In this document: positions 59,991-64,000 of the stretch, piece after piece | How the letters are laid out: every line of letters starts with the position of its first letter | Position numbering within the stretch: position 1 is the first letter of the stretch | NCBI GenBank assembly: GCA_015039365.1 | Contig: WION01000005.1 | Span: 1,116,001-1,180,000 of the forward strand | Length of the DNA stretch: 64,000 bases | Direction: 5' to 3' | DNA from: Amanita rubescens | Taxonomy: Eukaryota; Basidiomycota; Agaricomycetes; Agaricales; Amanitaceae | The notes under the pieces: model-generated | What the model saw: only the letters and a program-made list of their open reading frames with translations | Told to the model about the DNA's origin: nothing | Databases searched by the model: none | Translations under genes and position numbers: made by a program

Positions 59991-60114
59991 ACGGTTACCG
60001 CGACTGCCTCTGCTTGCTCTCTGCCAGGCTGACAAACTCGAACCTCTCTCGCGAGCATTGGAAGGTGTTGGAGATTAACACCTACTAGGACAAATAACCT
60101 CAGTCAGACACGAA
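59991..60114. other. Short spacer
   Basis: Separates the sorting nexin-like remnant from the next remnant; a minus-strand frame reading TVEAVNVVEPGFEPFELE is unassigned. Confidence 0.3.
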
Positions 60115-60807
60115 TGCTTGGTCATTCAACGACGGGCCTGGAGGGACCATTCTCTTCTGTATCGAGCGCCGTCTGCCGGACTCTTCCACGAAAGGCCATC
60201 ATAGGACGCGGCTCGGCAAACCGCTCACGGATTGAACCCGCTCCTCATAGCAACATCGATTCTGACTCCTAGAGGGCGCGACGACGACGACCCTCTCTCT
60301 CTTCGATCCCAACGACAAACAGGAGGTAAAACGGCAGCTCGTCAAACGTATTGTGCTTAACCCCGTTAACCAGATACCACTCCCTAAACTAGTCGTGTTG
60401 GCTTCCTATCAACGATCATTCCAAGGGTTCGAGAAGAATTCTTATTGGTTTTGTTATTGCGCCGTGGAGGCGCTTGAGCAACGCCATTTGGGGAAGCCTC
60501 AGCCGGTTGATGGGTCTTGGAGGGGATTGTCGATGGAGCATCTGTGGGAAGAGGTCCATTTTGAGGGGTTGCTGAAAAGATTTGACACAACTTTGATCAG
60601 GAGGTACGTTTTCTTTTGTGATCCGGGGCGAGGACGGGTCTAACGTGAATGATTTTTGACAGATTGATAATCTTATTAATAACTCGCATAACAAATATAT
60701 TTGGGAGGCTAAAGAGCAGGCGGCGAAGGAGAGAAGGCGGGGGCGAGAAGAGCAGAAGCAGAAGGAGGAAGTGAAATGTGTTACGTCGAGAAATCATACA
60801 GAATAGT
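60115..60807 (+). pseudogene. Remnant of an unnamed Agaricomycete gene family, upstream of NLR C
   Basis: Pieces in order: WSFNDGPGGTILFCIERRLP, then DDDDPLSLFDPNDKQEVKRQ and LVKRIVLNPVNQIPLPKLVV, SYWFCYCAVEALEQRHLGKP, GSWRGLSMEHLWEEVHFEGL, an intron, and IDNLINNSHNKYIWEAKEQA with a charged helical end. The first two pieces are separated by a stop and frame change near 60220-60290, so the gene looks broken. The NSYWF motif preceded by a helical stretch recalls a hypothetical family I know from mushrooms, of unknown function. Its last part and the following leader are also found upstream of NLR A (23480-23905), in the same relative orientation. Confidence 0.55.
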
Positions 60808-61020
60808 TGTAACGTCAGCTTGCGGGGCTTAAGGTCCAGCTGGCAAGCAAAGGTAATGTTATTGCCAACACTTGAGAGGTCCCGGTCACGGGTTATCCGA
60901 TAAGAATAGTAGGCGCCCGTTGTCCACTTTAGTCCAACATGGCCGGATCCCTCGTGTTCCTTCTATCGATAACAGCTAACACTTCCGAGTCAACTTGCAA
61001 CTTCATGTTCTTGAATCTCG

Positions 61021-64000
61021 ATGGCGTCCTCGTACGTTTGCGCATACATACAACTCTTTATGAAGGTGCTAATAATTTCGAAACAGTGATGCAAGATCAT
61101 CGATTACGATAACAAGTGACTGGGCATACATATCTACGATGACCAAATACTGACCATCACCTTTGCAGTTGTTGAAGCGGTGAATCTGTCATTTCCCGCC
61201 CCCTCTAGACAACAAAGCAGGGTCGAAATTGTCACTGGTGGCGAACGTTACCGTACGGAGAGCGTCAAATCGAAGAAAGGAAAAAAACGCCCGATGGGAC
61301 TCCAAATTGCACTTGTAAGCCTTCATCTACTAACCCGTTAACGTTTAAATGACATTGCGGAGCCCCCCCTTGGATAACTCATCAAAACTCACCATCTCCA
61401 TATTACACGATAGCCTTCTCGCGGACAAGTGCCTTGCTAAGATTGACATCGAACTGGCGCATCTGCTTAAACTTCAATATTCGCAACCAAATGAATGCGA
61501 GTAACATCCAGCTGTTGGTTGGTCATACCGATGTTGAAAACTTGACAATTTAGGTGTAGTTCTCTCCTTAGTCTATAGGAATGGAGATCCGAGCCCGGCC
61601 AAGCTATCTGTTCGAATAACGCAAGATTCAACGTCCGCAGTTGCAGGCGATGCGCTGGAGCAAACCAAAACGTCTACTCAAAAGCTCTCGCAGCCCATCG
61701 TCTCCGATGTGTCTGGCGCTTTTACCAATATTTCCGACACCCTGTCGAATCAACAGAAGCTAGTAACATCGTTCAATTCCCTTATGAAGAAATTCGAACC
61801 ACTGGTTAAGATCGCAGATGAAGTTGCAAAGGTTCGTCTTCTGTATCTTCTCCTTCATTGGACGATCTGAATTGATTATTTTTTCAAAAGATCCATCCTT
61901 ATGTCAATGTCGCGTGGCAGGTGCTTTCTGCCGGAATGAAGGTGAGTTAACTCAATTATTCTGGTCCTTTTCTTCATACGCATCTATTCGATCAGATGGT
62001 GCAAGCGCAACAAGCTCGGGATGTGAAGATTCTAGATCTCGTCAGAGCGATGGAGAATACCTACTCGTTTGTGGTTTCCGCCGACGAACTGAAGAGCCAC
62101 CCTGTTCTTCAAGACATCATGGAAGAAATACTGAAGCAAACGATTGAATGCGGGTATTTCATTCAAAATTATACACGACGCAACTTTGGAAGTACGTGGT
62201 ATGCTCTTTAAAGCATGATAGCGGTTTGATTGAAGGTCGACCAGACGGTGTCATTGTTCATCCTCTCACCGACGTCGACGATCAGATAGCTAAATTCTGC
62301 ATTACGTTCGCAGATCTTCGGAATAATTTCGATTCAAGACTTTCGCTGACGACGGCTTTGTTCTTGTCGCGAACGGCGTCCTCTGTTGATAAGATTGGTG
62401 CGTGTCCATCACCTTCGGACATTTTACGTTGTCTCATGATTTACACCAAGCATGTCGTCAAGTGTTGAAACCAGAGGATATGGACGAATACAATCGCACT
62501 CCTTGTCTTGAAAATACGAGGCACAACGTTATTAACGACGTTAAAAAGTGGATCGCAGATGACTCGAACGAGGGAAAGAAGGTTTTGTGGATATACGGCA
62601 TGGCCGGGACGGGGAAGAGTACTCTGTCGACTACAATCGCACAAATCATGCGTGGGCTCCACCGCTTGGGCGCTTTCTTTTTTTTCAACCGTGATATACC
62701 CCAACGGAACTTTGCAACATTGATCAGAACGCTCGCATTTCGGCTTGCCATGTTCGATGCTCGCTTCGGTGCTACAATCTCGCAGGTGGTGACAAATTAC
62801 GACAACATGGCTGGAATGCCTCTGCAGTTTCAATTCGAAAAATTGCTTTCAGCTAACGCCCTCAAATCTGTGGAATGGTCTGGAGGACCAATTGTTTTGA
62901 TTATCGACGCTTTGGACGAGTGCGGAAGTGAAGCAGATCGCAAGATCTTAATGCAGGTTCTGTCAAAGGGCTTTTCTGATCTCCCTTCCTTCATTCGAAT
63001 CATGGTTGTTAGCCGGAATGAACGAGACATCCAGGACGCACTAGGATCCCATTCCCATGTGCGCCCGTACCCTCTGGACATTGATTCTGCGACGAACAAA
63101 GATGATGTTTCGAAATTTATTCGACATCGTTTGGAGGAAATACGTAAAAATGATGGATGCTTAGGTGATCGTTGGCCCGGCGACGACAAAATCAGTTTTC
63201 TAGCCAACGGTGCAGGCGGCCTATTCATATGGGCATCAACTGCATGTTTGTATATCGAAAGCTATGATCCCAATTTACGGCTTTCCGAGCTCTTTAACAA
63301 GCAGCCAGAAGGTAGTTCTTCTGGACCGTTTGCGCAGCTGGACAGCTTGTATGAAACAGGTTTACAATCCTCCGATTTATGGAATAACCGATCATTCCGC
63401 TCGGACTGCTGCAACATACTAGGCATGATCCTATGTGCGCGAGTCCCCCTGTCGTGTTCTATCATCGACGCTCTCCTCGCGCTACCTCAAAACACGCCAT
63501 CTCGCAAATCGGTCTCTCGCCTGAGATGTGTTCTTCATGTCAGTGAAAAAGGGCAAATCCGAATCCTCCATCCTTCGTTCCACGACTATCTATCGGAACG
63601 GTGCAGAGGCAAGCCTTGGTCTATCGATCTCGAACGTCATAACGAAGAACTCGCCCTTCGCTGCATCAAACTTCTGGACAGAGAATTACGAGAAAATATC
63701 TGCGACATGACACTCCCATATCTGAGCCGGAAAAATACCCTAGATGAGGCTATATCCTATGCCTGTAAATTCTGGATAGAACATACATGTCTTGTTCCAA
63801 ACGCTACGGCCGATATTATAAATCAAATATATGTTTTCTTGGTCAAGCATCTCCTGCATTGGATGGAGGCAATGGCGATACTGAACTCCCATGACCAAAC
63901 GATTCGATCAATTTACAATCTTATGGAGTGGCTCCATGTTTGTCCTCCAATATGCGTAATGGGAGCTTTCCACTCACGTTTTCATACAGAAATCATCGCG
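61021..64000 (+). CDS. NLR copy C: C2 - helical - NACHT, partial at window edge, one frameshift
   Basis: Exon 1 is the short ATGGCGTCCTC at 61021, as in copy A, spliced to DARSSITITI and VEAVNLSFPA. Within the C2-like exon one extra base (near 61285, in a run of A) shifts the frame relative to copies A and B, so the C2 half is probably not joined to the rest. The helical linker and the NACHT exon (62460 to 63955) are otherwise open throughout: GMAGTGKST, IVLIIDALDECG and VVSRNERDI. The last visible intron (63956-63989, 34 nt) matches copies A and B; the WD40 part lies beyond the window. The copy is either a recent pseudogene or an intact gene with a sequence error in the homopolymer. Confidence 0.75.

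Overview
The window reads as nuclear DNA of a filamentous basidiomycete, most likely an Agaricomycete. Genes are cut by many short introns (mostly 43-65 nt, GT..AG, a few apparent GC..AG). They include families typical of mushrooms: NACHT-WD40 NLRs, a degenerate kinase-like family, F-box/LRR proteins, small orphan GTPases and SMI1/KNR4 proteins. There are no operons, no rRNA and no tRNA that I could recognise. All assignments come from reading translated motifs and splice signals by eye; no database search was run.

Layout. 1-7.7 kb is an AT-rich, repeat-rich island: a G-rich inverted-repeat block (1.1-2.1 kb), a complete but dead Tc1/mariner element with TA target duplication (2638-4204), a strongly decayed 60-70 bp satellite (about 4.6-6.1 kb) and an orphan small GTPase gene (6504-7684). 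8.9-11.4 kb holds a single-pass membrane protein and its decayed tandem copy. 11.9-18.3 kb is a kinase cluster: a kinase-like protein without DFG, an intact AGC-type kinase (798 aa) and an SRPK-like pseudogene. 18.3-23.4 kb carries NLR copy A, an intact 1,530-aa C2 - helical - NACHT - 13xWD40 protein whose exons all keep phase. 24.3-27.8 kb is an intact 1,090-aa adenylation-thiolation-reductase (NRPS-like carboxylate reductase). 29-39 kb is housekeeping-like: a Na+/H+ antiporter of the NHA1 type, the cullin subunit APC2 of the anaphase-promoting complex, and a membrane SH3 protein. 40.3-43.8 kb holds a small protein made largely of leucine/tyrosine heptads and a sugar transporter. 44-49 kb contains a tandem duplication of an oxidoreductase end plus F-box gene, one copy alive and one decayed. 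50-53 kb has a hypothetical gene and an SMI1/KNR4 fragment. 53.5-64 kb carries NLR copies B (broken, 3 WD40 repeats) and C (frameshifted in the C2 domain, cut by the window edge), with an SNX41/ATG20-like pseudogene and a remnant of another family between them.

Most striking is the NLR trio: near-identical 129-bp WD40 repeats that differ mainly at a few codons on the repeat surface, copy number 13 versus 3, and duplicated blocks that end very close to the gene limits. This is the known signature of fungal HNWD-type (het-d/het-e) recognition receptors, here with a C2-like N-terminal domain. Caution: single-base frameshifts also appear in APC2 (normally essential) and in NHA1, so some of the breaks I report could be sequence errors rather than real decay.
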